Origin: Cytophaga sp. FL35
GTDB taxonomy: Bacteria; Bacteroidota; Bacteroidia; Flavobacteriales; Flavobacteriaceae
DNA length: 64,000 nt
Direction: 5' to 3'
Assembly: GCF_014349235.1 (NCBI RefSeq)
Contig: NZ_JACSOH010000015.1
Span: 1-64,000, forward strand
A program made the translations under genes and the position numbers. Shown here piece by piece: positions 47,383 to 56,460 of the stretch. The notes under the pieces were generated by a model, which was given only the letters and a program-made list of their open reading frames with translations, made no database searches and was not told the DNA's origin. Position 1 is the first letter of the stretch, and the number at the start of each line of letters is the position of its first letter.

Positions 47383-48693
47383 TCAGAATAAACTATTCTG
47401 GAGCCATAATGTCTGAAATTTTCCCTGAGCGTCATATCGTTCTGCCTGCAGACGAACATTGAATTTTCGGTCCCTGGGATCGTTGCCCACTCCGGCTACG
47501 TACATCCAATTTCCATAATTACTGTGAACATCGTAGTCCAAAAGCATAGCTTCAAAATAGGCAGCACCAATGCGCCAATCCAACAACAACTCCTTTGCGA
47601 AATAACTGGCCACATTCTGCCTTCCCCGATTGCTCATCCAACCGGTATTTTTTATTTCCAACATATTGGCATTGACAAAGGAAGATGAGGTCTCTCCGTT
47701 GATCCATTTGTGAAGCAGTTTCAAATCTGTTTTCCATTCGTATTCCTTTTCAAGGATTCCTTCTTGTCTAAAAATGGCATTGCCATGTTTTAGAGAGATG
47801 TATTTAAAATAATCGCGCCAAATAAGTTCAAAAAACAACCAGTAGGTGGAGTCGTTTTTGACTATCTCTTTTTCATATTCCTTTATTTTGTGGTAGACGG
47901 TTCTAGGGGACAAACTCCCGTTTGCCAACCAAGGTGAAAATTTGGAACTATAGTCTGTACCTATGAGTCCATTGCGGGTTTTTTTATAAACGGAAAGCTT
48001 TTTACTTTCCCAAAAATAGTGGTCAAGCCGGTTTAAAGCTTCATTCTCCCCTCCTTGAAATGGAAAAGCGGTTCTGGCGTCGGTATCAAACTCTTCATAG
48101 CCCAATTCGTTTAAAGAAGGGATACTTGAATGCTGATGGATGGTGTTTTCCTTGGGCATTGCTTTAGGAAAGGGTACCAAATTTCTAACAGATGCCTTCT
48201 TTTCGCAAATTTTTCTAAACTGGGTAAAGACTTGCGGAATTTGATTGAACGAAAGCGGAACGTCTTCAGGGTGAAATAAAAATTGATCGAAACTTTCTGT
48301 GAAAGTAACATTTGGGGCTACCACGTTTTTAACTCTATTAAGGCGGTCCAATTCCTCTTGCGTCCATTCTTTTTGAAGAAACACCTCGGTTACCTCATAT
48401 TCGGTTACCAGTAGAGGGAATACTTTTTCTGGGGAGTCGAAAAAGGTTAGAAGGCTAATATTCAGCTGAGCTAAATTTACTTCTAATTGTTGAATTGTTT
48501 CCAATAAGAATTTCGCTCTGAATTTTTCGGTTTTTTTAAATCCAAAGGTGCCAATTTCAAACTGAGAGGGAACAAAAAAGAAGACTCCAATTACCCTATT
48601 TCCTTTGGCCATGGCTCGGGCCAAAGAAATTTGATCATGGGTGCGTAAATCGTTTTGAAACCAAACTAAACTTGTTTTCTGTTTGTCATGCAT
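47383..48693 (-). CDS. Cryptochrome DASH / photolyase family protein
   Basis: About 436 residues. N-terminal antenna-binding domain: [22 protein letters not shown]-terminal FAD-binding domain: [30 protein letters not shown], the segment around [50 protein letters not shown], and [14 protein letters not shown] near the end. Family members repair or bind UV-damaged (mainly single-stranded) DNA and may sense blue light. I prefer the ATG at 48693 (HDKQKTSL). Its start overlaps the end of the DUF2256 gene in another frame. Confidence 0.92.
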   Translation of the reverse strand: MHDKQKTSLVWFQNDLRTHDQISLARAMAKGNRVIGVFFFVPSQFEIGTFGFKKTEKFRAKFLLETIQQLEVNLAQLNISLLTFFDSPEKVFPLLVTEYEVTEVFLQKEWTQEELDRLNRVKNVVAPNVTFTESFDQFLFHPEDVPLSFNQIPQVFTQFRKICEKKASVRNLVPFPKAMPKENTIHQHSSIPSLNELGYEEFDTDARTAFPFQGGENEALNRLDHYFWESKKLSVYKKTRNGLIGTDYSSKFSPWLANGSLSPRTVYHKIKEYEKEIVKNDSTYWLFFELIWRDYFKYISLKHGNAIFRQEGILEKEYEWKTDLKLLHKWINGETSSSFVNANMLEIKNTGWMSNRGRQNVASYFAKELLLDWRIGAAYFEAMLLDYDVHSNYGNWMYVAGVGNDPRDRKFNVRLQAERYDAQGKFQTLWLQNSLF

Positions 48694-48824
48694 CTGTGGC
48701 TGCAATATTTAATATTGTCCCAATCCTTCTCCCATTTTTTACGCCATGAAAAAGGCCGGTCACAAACAGGGCACAGTTTTGTGGGCAAATGTAATTTCTT
48801 ATGCACTTTTACTAAGGTTTTCAT
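48666..48824 (-). CDS. DUF2256 family small cysteine protein
   Basis: 52 residues, [21 protein letters not shown] followed by [23 protein letters not shown]: a CxxC...CxxxC zinc-binding pattern with the RPFxWRKKWE core of DUF2256. The start at 48824 lies inside the ABC1 kinase gene (overlap of 26 bases) and the stop at 48666 lies inside the cryptochrome gene (overlap of 28 bases). DUF2256 genes are commonly found next to cryptochrome/photolyase genes; their function is unknown. The two overlaps imply tight translational coupling in the operon. Confidence 0.88.
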   Translation of the reverse strand: MKTLVKVHKKLHLPTKLCPVCDRPFSWRKKWEKDWDNIKYCSHRCMTNRKQV

Positions 48825-50136
48825 TTTGTGGCATATATTGATGAAAATTAGTTACCTCAATTTTTGCCTTTAAATCGTGTAAAAGATTATATAGTCCAAA
48901 GAAAGTTCTATTCATGTATAGAAAGTGACGTGACCCTCTATTTCCGTTCATTTTTCTCAATTGTGTATCATTTTGGAACTGCTCGCTAAGCGAAGCTATT
49001 TCGGTCCAAAAACGCTCATCTGAAAAATCAAAAACAGCACTGTTGAAAGGCCTGGTAAACAGACTGAGCATCTGATGGAATATTTTCGAAAAAAACGCTC
49101 GTTCTTCAGGGGAATCCGTAGGCAACAGAATTTCCAATTCCATCATTTTTTTCTCAAAAATGTCCGGGTTATTGATATTCTCTTTTTTGGCCAGCTCAAA
49201 ATAGGGATTGTAAAAGTCATCCGGTATTTGTTTGATGCATCCAAAGTCAATGGCAATTAGTTCCCCGTGTTCATTCACTAAAAAATTCCCAGGATGTGGA
49301 TCTGCGTGAACGCTTCGTAGCCCGTGGATTTGAAACATATAAAAATCCCATAGGGCCTGGCCAATTTTATTTCCCTCTGTTCTACTAAAATCCGTTTTGG
49401 TGTATTCCGCAAGGTGAATACCCTTCATCCAATCCATGGTCAAAATTCTTTGGTTGGATAGTTCTGGATAGTAATTGGGAAATTTAAGGTTGGGCAGGTG
49501 CTTACAGGCTTTCGTAATAGCCTTACTTTGCTCCAATTCAAGTTTATAATTGGTTTCTTCCAGTAATTTTCCCTCTACCTCTTTAAAATATTTTTCACTG
49601 TCCTTACCCTTAAGATTGAACATCTTAATGGCGATAGGTTTAACCAAGCCCAAATCAGATGAAATACTATCTGCCACCCCAGGATATTGGATTTTAACCG
49701 CTAACTCCTTACCGTCTTTTTTCGCCCTATGAACTTGACCAATACTAGCGGCATTTACGGATTCTGAGGTGAATTCATCAAACAATTCTTCCGGATATTT
49801 TCCAAAACTTTTTTTGAACGTTTTTCGCACCAGTGGCGCTGATAAAGGTGGAACGGAAAATTGGGCCAATGAGAATTTTTCAACATACGCCTGGGGAAGA
49901 ATACTTTTTTCCATGCTCAGCATTTGGGCAACCTTAAGGGCACTACCCTTTAGTTGTTTTAAGCCGTCATAAATATCCTTGGCATTTTCTTGATCCAATT
50001 GCTCCCGAGCACCTTCGTTGGCCGTTAATTTGTTACCATAATATTTAAGGTAATTTACACCAATTTTGGCACCAGTGCCCACCAATTTACTGGCGCGCTC
50101 TAATTTACTTGTGGGTATACTATCTAATGTTTTCAT
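48799..50136 (-). CDS. ABC1/UbiB-like atypical kinase
   Basis: 445 residues. ABC1 family features: [16 protein letters not shown] (KxGQ-like motif), [14 protein letters not shown] (the invariant AVKxQxPG), [12 protein letters not shown], and [24 protein letters not shown], the metal-binding D-P-H and DFG residues. Related proteins support ubiquinone synthesis or lipid homeostasis. In flavobacteria this kinase often accompanies TetR regulators and photolyases. It begins immediately after the TetR stop. Confidence 0.92.
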   Translation of the reverse strand: MKTLDSIPTSKLERASKLVGTGAKIGVNYLKYYGNKLTANEGAREQLDQENAKDIYDGLKQLKGSALKVAQMLSMEKSILPQAYVEKFSLAQFSVPPLSAPLVRKTFKKSFGKYPEELFDEFTSESVNAASIGQVHRAKKDGKELAVKIQYPGVADSISSDLGLVKPIAIKMFNLKGKDSEKYFKEVEGKLLEETNYKLELEQSKAITKACKHLPNLKFPNYYPELSNQRILTMDWMKGIHLAEYTKTDFSRTEGNKIGQALWDFYMFQIHGLRSVHADPHPGNFLVNEHGELIAIDFGCIKQIPDDFYNPYFELAKKENINNPDIFEKKMMELEILLPTDSPEERAFFSKIFHQMLSLFTRPFNSAVFDFSDERFWTEIASLSEQFQNDTQLRKMNGNRGSRHFLYMNRTFFGLYNLLHDLKAKIEVTNFHQYMPQNENLSKSA

Positions 50137-50787
50137 CTAGGCCATTTGCTCCTTCCAAAGGAATTTTCCAAAATCAACAATACTCTCCAAAGGAGTGTTA
50201 TCAAAAACGTCAAAAGCTGTATTCACGGATTTTTCAATGGCAGCATCCGTTTTTTCAAAGGCAGGGGAATCATCCTTGACCCAAAAACGTAAAAGAAACA
50301 TGAATTGAAACCAAGCGGCCTCCGAAAATACCCCTTTAGGTTGTTTTAGTATTTTTAAATTCTTCTGTTCATTGGCATTTTCAACTAACTGTGCTGTAAA
50401 ATCCTTAAAATGTTTTCTTAGCCCTTTCAGTTGCTCCAAGTTTTTGAGCATCATATCATGTTCCTTAAGAACAAAAAGAACGTAGCTCCTGTTAAGTGTG
50501 AGCATTTCAAACATAGTAAAGTAGTAGGAGAGAAGCTTGTTCTTATTGGTGTAGTTCTCGAAATCTTTGTTTTTGTGCAAGAGGGAAATGGTTTGTGTGT
50601 GAAAAGCTTTCCAAATCCCCTTTTTTAAAGTATCGAAAGAGCCAAAGAACTTGTAAAAATCCTCCTCCTTTATTTTTTCTTCCTTACAAAACTTGTAAAT
50701 GGAGCTGGGAAAGTGTTCGTTTTCCATTACATAGTTCATGTATTTACCAATTAAGGCTTGTTCCGTGAGCTCTTTTTTTGTGGCCAT
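50137..50787 (-). CDS. TetR family transcriptional regulator
   Basis: 216 residues. The N-terminal segment (about 5-70) has a helix-turn-helix of the TetR type, with FPSSIYKFCKEEKIKEEDFYKFFGSFDTLKKGIWKAF as the recognition part. The C-terminal all-helical domain (YVLFVLKEHDMMLKNLEQLKGL, AAWFQFMFLLRFWV) would bind a ligand. It is the first gene of the operon TetR - ABC1 kinase - DUF2256 - cryptochrome. Inverted repeats in the upstream region are candidates for its operator. Confidence 0.85.
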   Translation of the reverse strand: MATKKELTEQALIGKYMNYVMENEHFPSSIYKFCKEEKIKEEDFYKFFGSFDTLKKGIWKAFHTQTISLLHKNKDFENYTNKNKLLSYYFTMFEMLTLNRSYVLFVLKEHDMMLKNLEQLKGLRKHFKDFTAQLVENANEQKNLKILKQPKGVFSEAAWFQFMFLLRFWVKDDSPAFEKTDAAIEKSVNTAFDVFDNTPLESIVDFGKFLWKEQMA

Positions 50788-50800
50788 ATCTTTTTCTTTA

Positions 50801-50832
50801 GATAGGTTAAATTTACAAAACGTTTAACTATC
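50801..50832 (-). promoter_or_regulatory. Candidate TetR operator (inverted repeats)
   Basis: GATAGGTTAAA (50801-50811) and TTTAACTATC (50823-50832) are near-perfect inverted arms, one extra base on the left. Within the same stretch ATTTACA and TGTAAAAT form a second dyad. It lies between the regulator's start and its possible promoter, so autoregulation is likely. Confidence 0.45.
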
Positions 50833-50848
50833 TGTAAAATACATTAGA

Positions 50849-50874
50849 CAAATTTAACTATTAAGGATATCCTT
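50849..50874 (-). promoter_or_regulatory. Possible -7 box and palindrome upstream of tetR
   Basis: On the minus strand TAAATTTG (50849-50856) matches TAnnTTTG. A perfect 12-base palindrome AAGGATATCCTT (50863-50874) sits just upstream, where a repressor or activator could act. No TTG -33 box is found. Confidence 0.4.
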
Positions 50875-51110
50875 TCTTTTGGATGGAGTTAAAATAGAAG
50901 GAGAGGAAAGGGATACCTACTATCAAAAGGAGCAGCATAGTACAGGATACCTTTTGTTATTAAACTTACTATACTTGACTTTGGTGGTAAAAGAATTTGC
51001 TAATCAAAACATTCGTCCATTCTCAAATTTTTATCTGCTAAACTCTTTAAAATAGGGTGTTTTAGAGGAGTTGGTTGCAACTTAATTTATGCCAAGTAAC
51101 TAGTTCACAT

Positions 51111-51677
51111 ATGTCTGTTCAAGTAGAACCGAACATAGTAGAAATTCAAAAAAGGAATCATCTAGCCTTTAAGAGGTTGTTTGATTCATTGTATGGTGAA
51201 TTAGTTATTTATGCTCAAAACTATCTTTATGATGAAGATTTAAGTAAAGATTTGGTGCAAGAAGCTTTTGTGAAAATATGGGAGAAAGCCGACAGACTTC
51301 AGATTCAGACCAATCTTAGGGCATACATGTATGCTATGGTAAGAAATAAGTGTTTGAACCACCTGAAAAAATACAAAATCAGTGATAACGCCAAGTTTTT
51401 AGAGGAGCAGGCAGTTCTAGAATTTCAGGATCTTGATGAAGATATTGAATTTGATGAATTACAATTACTGCATCATAAGGTTCTTGAAGTGATGGATAGT
51501 CTACCACATAAAATGAGAACTATTGTCGAGCTCCGTTTCAAAGCAAGCTACCGTTATCAGGAAATTGCCGATGAATTGAATTTGTCGGTCAATACGGTTA
51601 AAACCCAATTACAAAGAGCAAAGGCCAAATTTTCGGAGCTTATTCTATTTCTACTGTTTTTATTTATTAATGTTTAA
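51111..51677 (+). CDS. ECF RNA polymerase sigma factor (SusCD locus 3)
   Basis: 188 residues from the ATG at 51111 (SVQVEPNIVEIQKRNHLAF); the TTG at 51075 is less likely. Region 2: DSLYGELVIYAQNYLYDEDLSKDLVQEAFVKIWEK. Region 4: SLPHKMRTIVELRF, EIADELNLSVNTVKTQLQRAKA. The C-terminal end ILFLLFLFINV is unusually hydrophobic for a sigma factor. First gene of the third SusCD locus. Confidence 0.92.
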   Translation: MSVQVEPNIVEIQKRNHLAFKRLFDSLYGELVIYAQNYLYDEDLSKDLVQEAFVKIWEKADRLQIQTNLRAYMYAMVRNKCLNHLKKYKISDNAKFLEEQAVLEFQDLDEDIEFDELQLLHHKVLEVMDSLPHKMRTIVELRFKASYRYQEIADELNLSVNTVKTQLQRAKAKFSELILFLLFLFINV

Positions 51678-51797
51678 GACCATTGCTCGTTTTTAATAAA
51701 CTTTTCTTTTTATGTTAAATTTTATCATTTTGATAAAATTTTGTCACCCATTTTGAAAATGTCGCTGTCTACTCTGTGTAAGCACGAAGTGTCTGTT

Positions 51798-52943
51798 ATG
51801 GAATTTAAGCTAATTATTAAAAAACTCAATAATACTTTAACCGAGTCTGAAGCCAAAATCTTTGACGAATGGTATGCTGAATCGCCGCGGCATCGTGCCT
51901 ATTTTAAAAGGGTTGCAAAAGAGTATAATTCTAAAAGTAGTCCTGAACTAAAAACAAAAGAAGATTGGACAAAAGTTCTCGCTAAAATAGAGAGAAGAAA
52001 GAATAGAACCGTCTTCTTTAAGTATGCTGCCTTGCTGACCATCTTTTTAAGTGTTGCTTCGCTGTGGTGGGTAAATAAACATAATGCGACGAACAGTACG
52101 ATAAAGCCAACGCAAGTTTTGACCACAGTTGAAGAAAAAATTGAGACGGGAACAAACAAGGCCATTTTAACTCTTGAAGATGGATCAAAAGTTTCGTTGC
52201 ACAAAGGTCAGAAGTATGTAACGAGTTATGCATCGAGCAATGGCGAACAACTGGTGTACACACAATCAGACAAAAGGCAAAGTAAAACATCCAAAAGTAA
52301 TATTCTCGAAATCCCCAGAGGGGGGCAATTCTATATAGTATTGGCCGATAGTACGAAGGTTTGGGTCAACGCAGAAACAAAATTGAAATATCCGGTAAGT
52401 TTTCAGCCCAATGAAGAAAGACAGGTTGAACTGGTTTATGGTGAGGCTTATTTCGAGGTATCCCCTAGCTCGAAACACAACGGTTCTGCCTTTAGTGTAA
52501 AGACTGGACATCAAGCGGTAAATGTTATCGGCACAGAGTTCAATATTAAGGCCTACAAAGAGGAGGTCCTCATTTCAACTACGTTGGTAGAAGGCAAAGT
52601 AAACATAGATAAGGGTGATGGAACAAAAAAGTTGACCCCCGGTCGTCAGTCACAGTTGAACAGGGTTACCAACGCCATCAATATTGAAGAGGTAGATGTC
52701 TATAATGAAATATCATGGAAAAACGGACTCTTTAGTTTTAAGAACAAACCGTTAAAAGACATTATGGTAGTGCTTTCTAGGTGGTACGACTTTGAGGTAG
52801 AGTTTCAGCGAAAAGATATTGAAGAAATTAAGTTCAACGGTGTTTTTAGAAGGGCCGAAGACATCACCGATATATTAGAAATCATTAAAAATACCAACGA
52901 AGTAGATTATGAAATCAACCAAAAACGAATCACTATGAAATAA
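51798..52943 (+). CDS. FecR-type anti-sigma factor (SusCD locus 3)
   Basis: About 381 residues from the ATG at 51798 (EFKLIIKKLNNTLTESEAKIFDEWY), which fits the family better than the upstream TTG. Membrane helix at about 80-98. The FecR domain has LEIPRGGQFYIVLADSTKVWVNAETKLKYP and YGEAYFEVSPSS, and the C-terminus has the DUF4974-like SRWYDFEVEFQ. It is larger than the other two FecR proteins because of an inserted stretch after the helix. Confidence 0.92.
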   Translation: MEFKLIIKKLNNTLTESEAKIFDEWYAESPRHRAYFKRVAKEYNSKSSPELKTKEDWTKVLAKIERRKNRTVFFKYAALLTIFLSVASLWWVNKHNATNSTIKPTQVLTTVEEKIETGTNKAILTLEDGSKVSLHKGQKYVTSYASSNGEQLVYTQSDKRQSKTSKSNILEIPRGGQFYIVLADSTKVWVNAETKLKYPVSFQPNEERQVELVYGEAYFEVSPSSKHNGSAFSVKTGHQAVNVIGTEFNIKAYKEEVLISTTLVEGKVNIDKGDGTKKLTPGRQSQLNRVTNAINIEEVDVYNEISWKNGLFSFKNKPLKDIMVVLSRWYDFEVEFQRKDIEEIKFNGVFRRAEDITDILEIIKNTNEVDYEINQKRITMK

Positions 52944-53033
52944 AAAAAAGGGAACGGAGTCTAGATCTGACAAATTTAAACCTCCATCCCCCATGTACAT
53001 TGATCAACTTAAAATTAACCAACAAACAAATTT

Positions 53034-56000
53034 ATGAAAACTAAACTACTTGAGGGCGGTCTATGCTACCTTAAGACCTCCCTATTATTTACCATGAGAA
53101 TATTCATTTTGTTCTTTACGATTCTTTCGTTTGGATTTAGCCCTGAAAATGGATTTTCTCAAAACGAAAGGGTAAAATTTAACTCAAACGAAATTCTTTC
53201 GGTTGAAGAAATTCTTGAAGTTGTCAAAAAACAGACGGATTATAATTTTATTTATCGTTCGAATCTATTTGAGGGAAGTCCAAAAATAAAAATAGCCAAG
53301 GGCCATATTCGAATTGAAAAACTTCTTGAAAAGTGCGTGTTGTCGGCCGGACTGGAATTTGAGTTTGCCAATGAAAACTCAATCTATCTAAGAAAGAAAC
53401 AGGTGGCGAAAAAGAAAAAGGAAGCCCAAACATCGGTTACGGGTACGGTAACCGATGCCGACGGAATACCATTACCAGGTGCGAATATAGTCGAGAAGGG
53501 CACCACCAATGGGGTAACTGCTGATTTCGATGGTAAGTTTCAGATAGCGATTGCCGATTCAAATGCCATTTTAGTGGTTTCTTATATTGGCTATGCCAGC
53601 AAAGAAGTATCGGTAAATGGCCAATCAACCCTTCAGGTTATGCTTGAGGAAAGTGCTGCGGGCTTAGATGAGGTGGTGGTTGTCGGCTATGGCACCAAAC
53701 GAAAGAGAGATATTGTTTCCGCAGTTTCGGTAGTAGATTTAAAAGAGGTTAAAGATGTACCGGCCACTGATATATCAAGAATGATTTTAGGCCAGGCCCC
53801 TGGGGTAGTGGTGAGTCAAAATTCCGGAAGGCCAGGTCAAGAAATGGATATAGTTATACGTGGTCTTAGTTCTTTGGGTGCCACCAGTAAACCTTTGTAC
53901 GTCGTTGATGGGTTTGCAATCGGAACTTCCACTGGCCTTAGCATCGACCCAGGTGATATTGAGTCGATAACAATTCTGAAAGATGCCGCTTCAACGGCTA
54001 TTTATGGTGCACGAGGATCGAACGGGGTTGTTTTGATAAATACGAAAAGTGCCAAGGCAGGTCTTACATCGGTCACCCTAGATGTGGTTTCAGGCATACA
54101 GAACATACCGAGTGAACGAAGAACCAAAATGCTGAATGCTGTTGAATTTGGGCAATTTCAAAAAGAAAGTTGGGTCGATAAATTTATATTCAATGAGGGC
54201 AGGGAGCCAGCTGAATCTGAAATTCCCCTGCGTATAAGAAACCCCGAGAACAATACTACTTATACTGATTGGCAAGATGAAATAATGAACAGTGCGGCAT
54301 TATTCAAAAAGTATAATCTTACCGTTACTTCAGGGGGTGAGAGAAGCAATTCTATTATCTCTATGGGTTATTTGAATCAGGAAGGCGCCATCATTAAAAC
54401 CAATTTCGAGCGCTTTAATGTGAGGGCCAACATCAATACAAAGATTACCGATAACATAAATATTGGTCTAAATGTAACCGGTTCAAGGTCAAACGAGCGA
54501 TATATACCTGAGGGCAGTAGAGATTTGGTTACCGGAATTGCCCTTTGGGCAGACCCTAGAGAGCCCATTTATAACGAAGACGGTTCGTTCAATAATTATT
54601 TAGGAGGATATAATGCCGACGGAGATTTGATTTTCGGTAGTTTGAACCCTGTTCAACTTCTACATGAAGAGAAAAATAAAAGACATATAAACAGGCTTTT
54701 GTCGAATATGTTCGTTGAGGTCAATTTTCTAAAGGATTTCAAGTTCAAATCATCGGCCAATGTATCTCTGATTGGTCAGAGGGTCAATTCGTTTAGGCCC
54801 TCTACTTTGGCCTCTAACGGATTTAATGGTCCGCCTCCGAGAGATGCAAGTTTATCTGAAGCATATGCCGAGGAAATCAATTGGTCTGCCGATCAATTAC
54901 TTTCGTACTCGAAGTCTCTAGGCGAGTCTCATGGTCTAGATGTACTGCTTGGCTATACCGCGCAAGAGGCAACACTTAGAAATATTGGTTCGCAAGGCAC
55001 TAAATTTCCTGATGATCAAATTCGATTTCTACAAAATGCGGAAATTTTCAGTGTCAATTCCGGAGAAACAAGTTGGAGTTTGTTGGCTTATTTTGCCAGG
55101 TTGAACTACGATTTTAAAGACAAATACCTACTGTCGGCCACTTATAGAAGAGAAGGTAGCTCAAGATTTGGATCGAATAATAGATGGGGAAGTTTTCCGG
55201 CCGTTTCTTTAGGTTGGAGGGTTTCAGACGAATCTTTTCTGCAAAACGCCGATTGGTTGAACGATCTAAAACTCAGGGCAAGTTTTGGGGTAACAGGCAA
55301 TAATAATATCGGTAACTACCCGAGCCTTTCAACATTGACATCCTCCAATTATATATTAGGAAACAGCTTCGCACCTGGTAAGGTGCTGAACTCTTTGGCC
55401 AATCGTAATCTAGGATGGGAAGAATCGGATCAGTTCAACTATGGGGTCGATATAACAATTCTAGATAACACATTGGTCTTTACGGGGGAGTACTATAAGA
55501 AAACTACTGAGAATATGCTGTTGCCGGTAAATATTCCGGTAATCTCAGGTTTTGAGTCCACCTTTACGAATATAGGTAAGGTTCAGAATACGGGTATTGA
55601 ATTTGCTCTTGGTTACCGTAACAGTATCGGAGAAGACCTTCGTATTAGAAGTAATTTCAATATTTCATTCAATGATAACGAGGTCTTGGCGATAAATGAT
55701 GATAATGACCAAATTAGAAATGGTGGTTTTTATGGTACAAACAATGTTTCTCAAGTCGGTCGGCCTATCGGTATGCTTCATGGGTATAGAAATTTGGGAG
55801 TGTTCAACACTGTTGATCAGATCAATTCAAGTCCAACACAAGATGGTGCCATACCCGGCTCATTCATTTATTATGATGCCAATGGTGACGGAGAGATTTC
55901 ATATGATACCACAGATTGGGTAGAGATTGGAAATCCGCATCCGGAGTATGTATGGTCGTTTAACTTGGGCCTAGATTATAAAGCGTTTGATTTCAATGCG

Positions 56001-56429
56001 ATTCTGACCGGTGCCGAGAATTATGATGTTTATAGAAATATAGAATCTACAACACTCAACCTTGATGGTGTTTTCAATGTAGATGCGAGGGCAAAAGAAA
56101 GATGGCGTTCTGCCGAAAACCCGGGCAATGGCAGGGTACCCACCACTACCTATTGGAAATGGGAAAGAGAGTCGAACTCTTTCTATGTTCACGATGCCAG
56201 TCATATATGGATCAAGAATGTCTCTTTGGGGTATACCATTCCTCTAAACCCCAAGGGAGCTATCAGAAATGCTCGTATCTATATCAACACAGACAATCTC
56301 TACTTGTTTTCAGATTTTCCGGGAGGAAATCCACAGGTTAGTACGGCAGGCGGTATTAATCCCGGTCGAGACGATTCAGCTTATCCGGTGCCTAGAACGG
56401 TAACCTTAGGAGCAACCCTGTCATTTTAA
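53034..56429 (+). CDS. SusC-like TonB-dependent outer-membrane transporter, locus 3
   Basis: 1131 residues. Signal region about 1-43, STN domain (SVEEILEVVKKQTDYNFIYRSN), carboxypeptidase-regulatory-like domain (GIPLPGANIVEKGTTNGVTADFDG), plug (DEVVVVGYGTKRKRDIVSAV, VVDGFAIGTS, ILKDAASTAIYGARGSNGVV) and barrel ending in TVTLGATLSF. Its SusD follows at 31 bases. The genes after SusD are cytochrome-like and metal-linked instead of glycan hydrolases. Confidence 0.95.
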   Translation: MKTKLLEGGLCYLKTSLLFTMRIFILFFTILSFGFSPENGFSQNERVKFNSNEILSVEEILEVVKKQTDYNFIYRSNLFEGSPKIKIAKGHIRIEKLLEKCVLSAGLEFEFANENSIYLRKKQVAKKKKEAQTSVTGTVTDADGIPLPGANIVEKGTTNGVTADFDGKFQIAIADSNAILVVSYIGYASKEVSVNGQSTLQVMLEESAAGLDEVVVVGYGTKRKRDIVSAVSVVDLKEVKDVPATDISRMILGQAPGVVVSQNSGRPGQEMDIVIRGLSSLGATSKPLYVVDGFAIGTSTGLSIDPGDIESITILKDAASTAIYGARGSNGVVLINTKSAKAGLTSVTLDVVSGIQNIPSERRTKMLNAVEFGQFQKESWVDKFIFNEGREPAESEIPLRIRNPENNTTYTDWQDEIMNSAALFKKYNLTVTSGGERSNSIISMGYLNQEGAIIKTNFERFNVRANINTKITDNINIGLNVTGSRSNERYIPEGSRDLVTGIALWADPREPIYNEDGSFNNYLGGYNADGDLIFGSLNPVQLLHEEKNKRHINRLLSNMFVEVNFLKDFKFKSSANVSLIGQRVNSFRPSTLASNGFNGPPPRDASLSEAYAEEINWSADQLLSYSKSLGESHGLDVLLGYTAQEATLRNIGSQGTKFPDDQIRFLQNAEIFSVNSGETSWSLLAYFARLNYDFKDKYLLSATYRREGSSRFGSNNRWGSFPAVSLGWRVSDESFLQNADWLNDLKLRASFGVTGNNNIGNYPSLSTLTSSNYILGNSFAPGKVLNSLANRNLGWEESDQFNYGVDITILDNTLVFTGEYYKKTTENMLLPVNIPVISGFESTFTNIGKVQNTGIEFALGYRNSIGEDLRIRSNFNISFNDNEVLAINDDNDQIRNGGFYGTNNVSQVGRPIGMLHGYRNLGVFNTVDQINSSPTQDGAIPGSFIYYDANGDGEISYDTTDWVEIGNPHPEYVWSFNLGLDYKAFDFNAILTGAENYDVYRNIESTTLNLDGVFNVDARAKERWRSAENPGNGRVPTTTYWKWERESNSFYVHDASHIWIKNVSLGYTIPLNPKGAIRNARIYINTDNLYLFSDFPGGNPQVSTAGGINPGRDDSAYPVPRTVTLGATLSF

Positions 56430-56460
56430 ACTCAAATCAACTATCTAAAAAAGTAAATCA

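Larger units (their letters stand above)
50788..51110. other. Regulatory gap between divergent TetR and sigma genes
   Basis: It holds the TetR-side repeats and a possible -7 box (listed separately). On the sigma side I see no convincing promoter. The rest shows nothing else. Confidence 0.5.
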
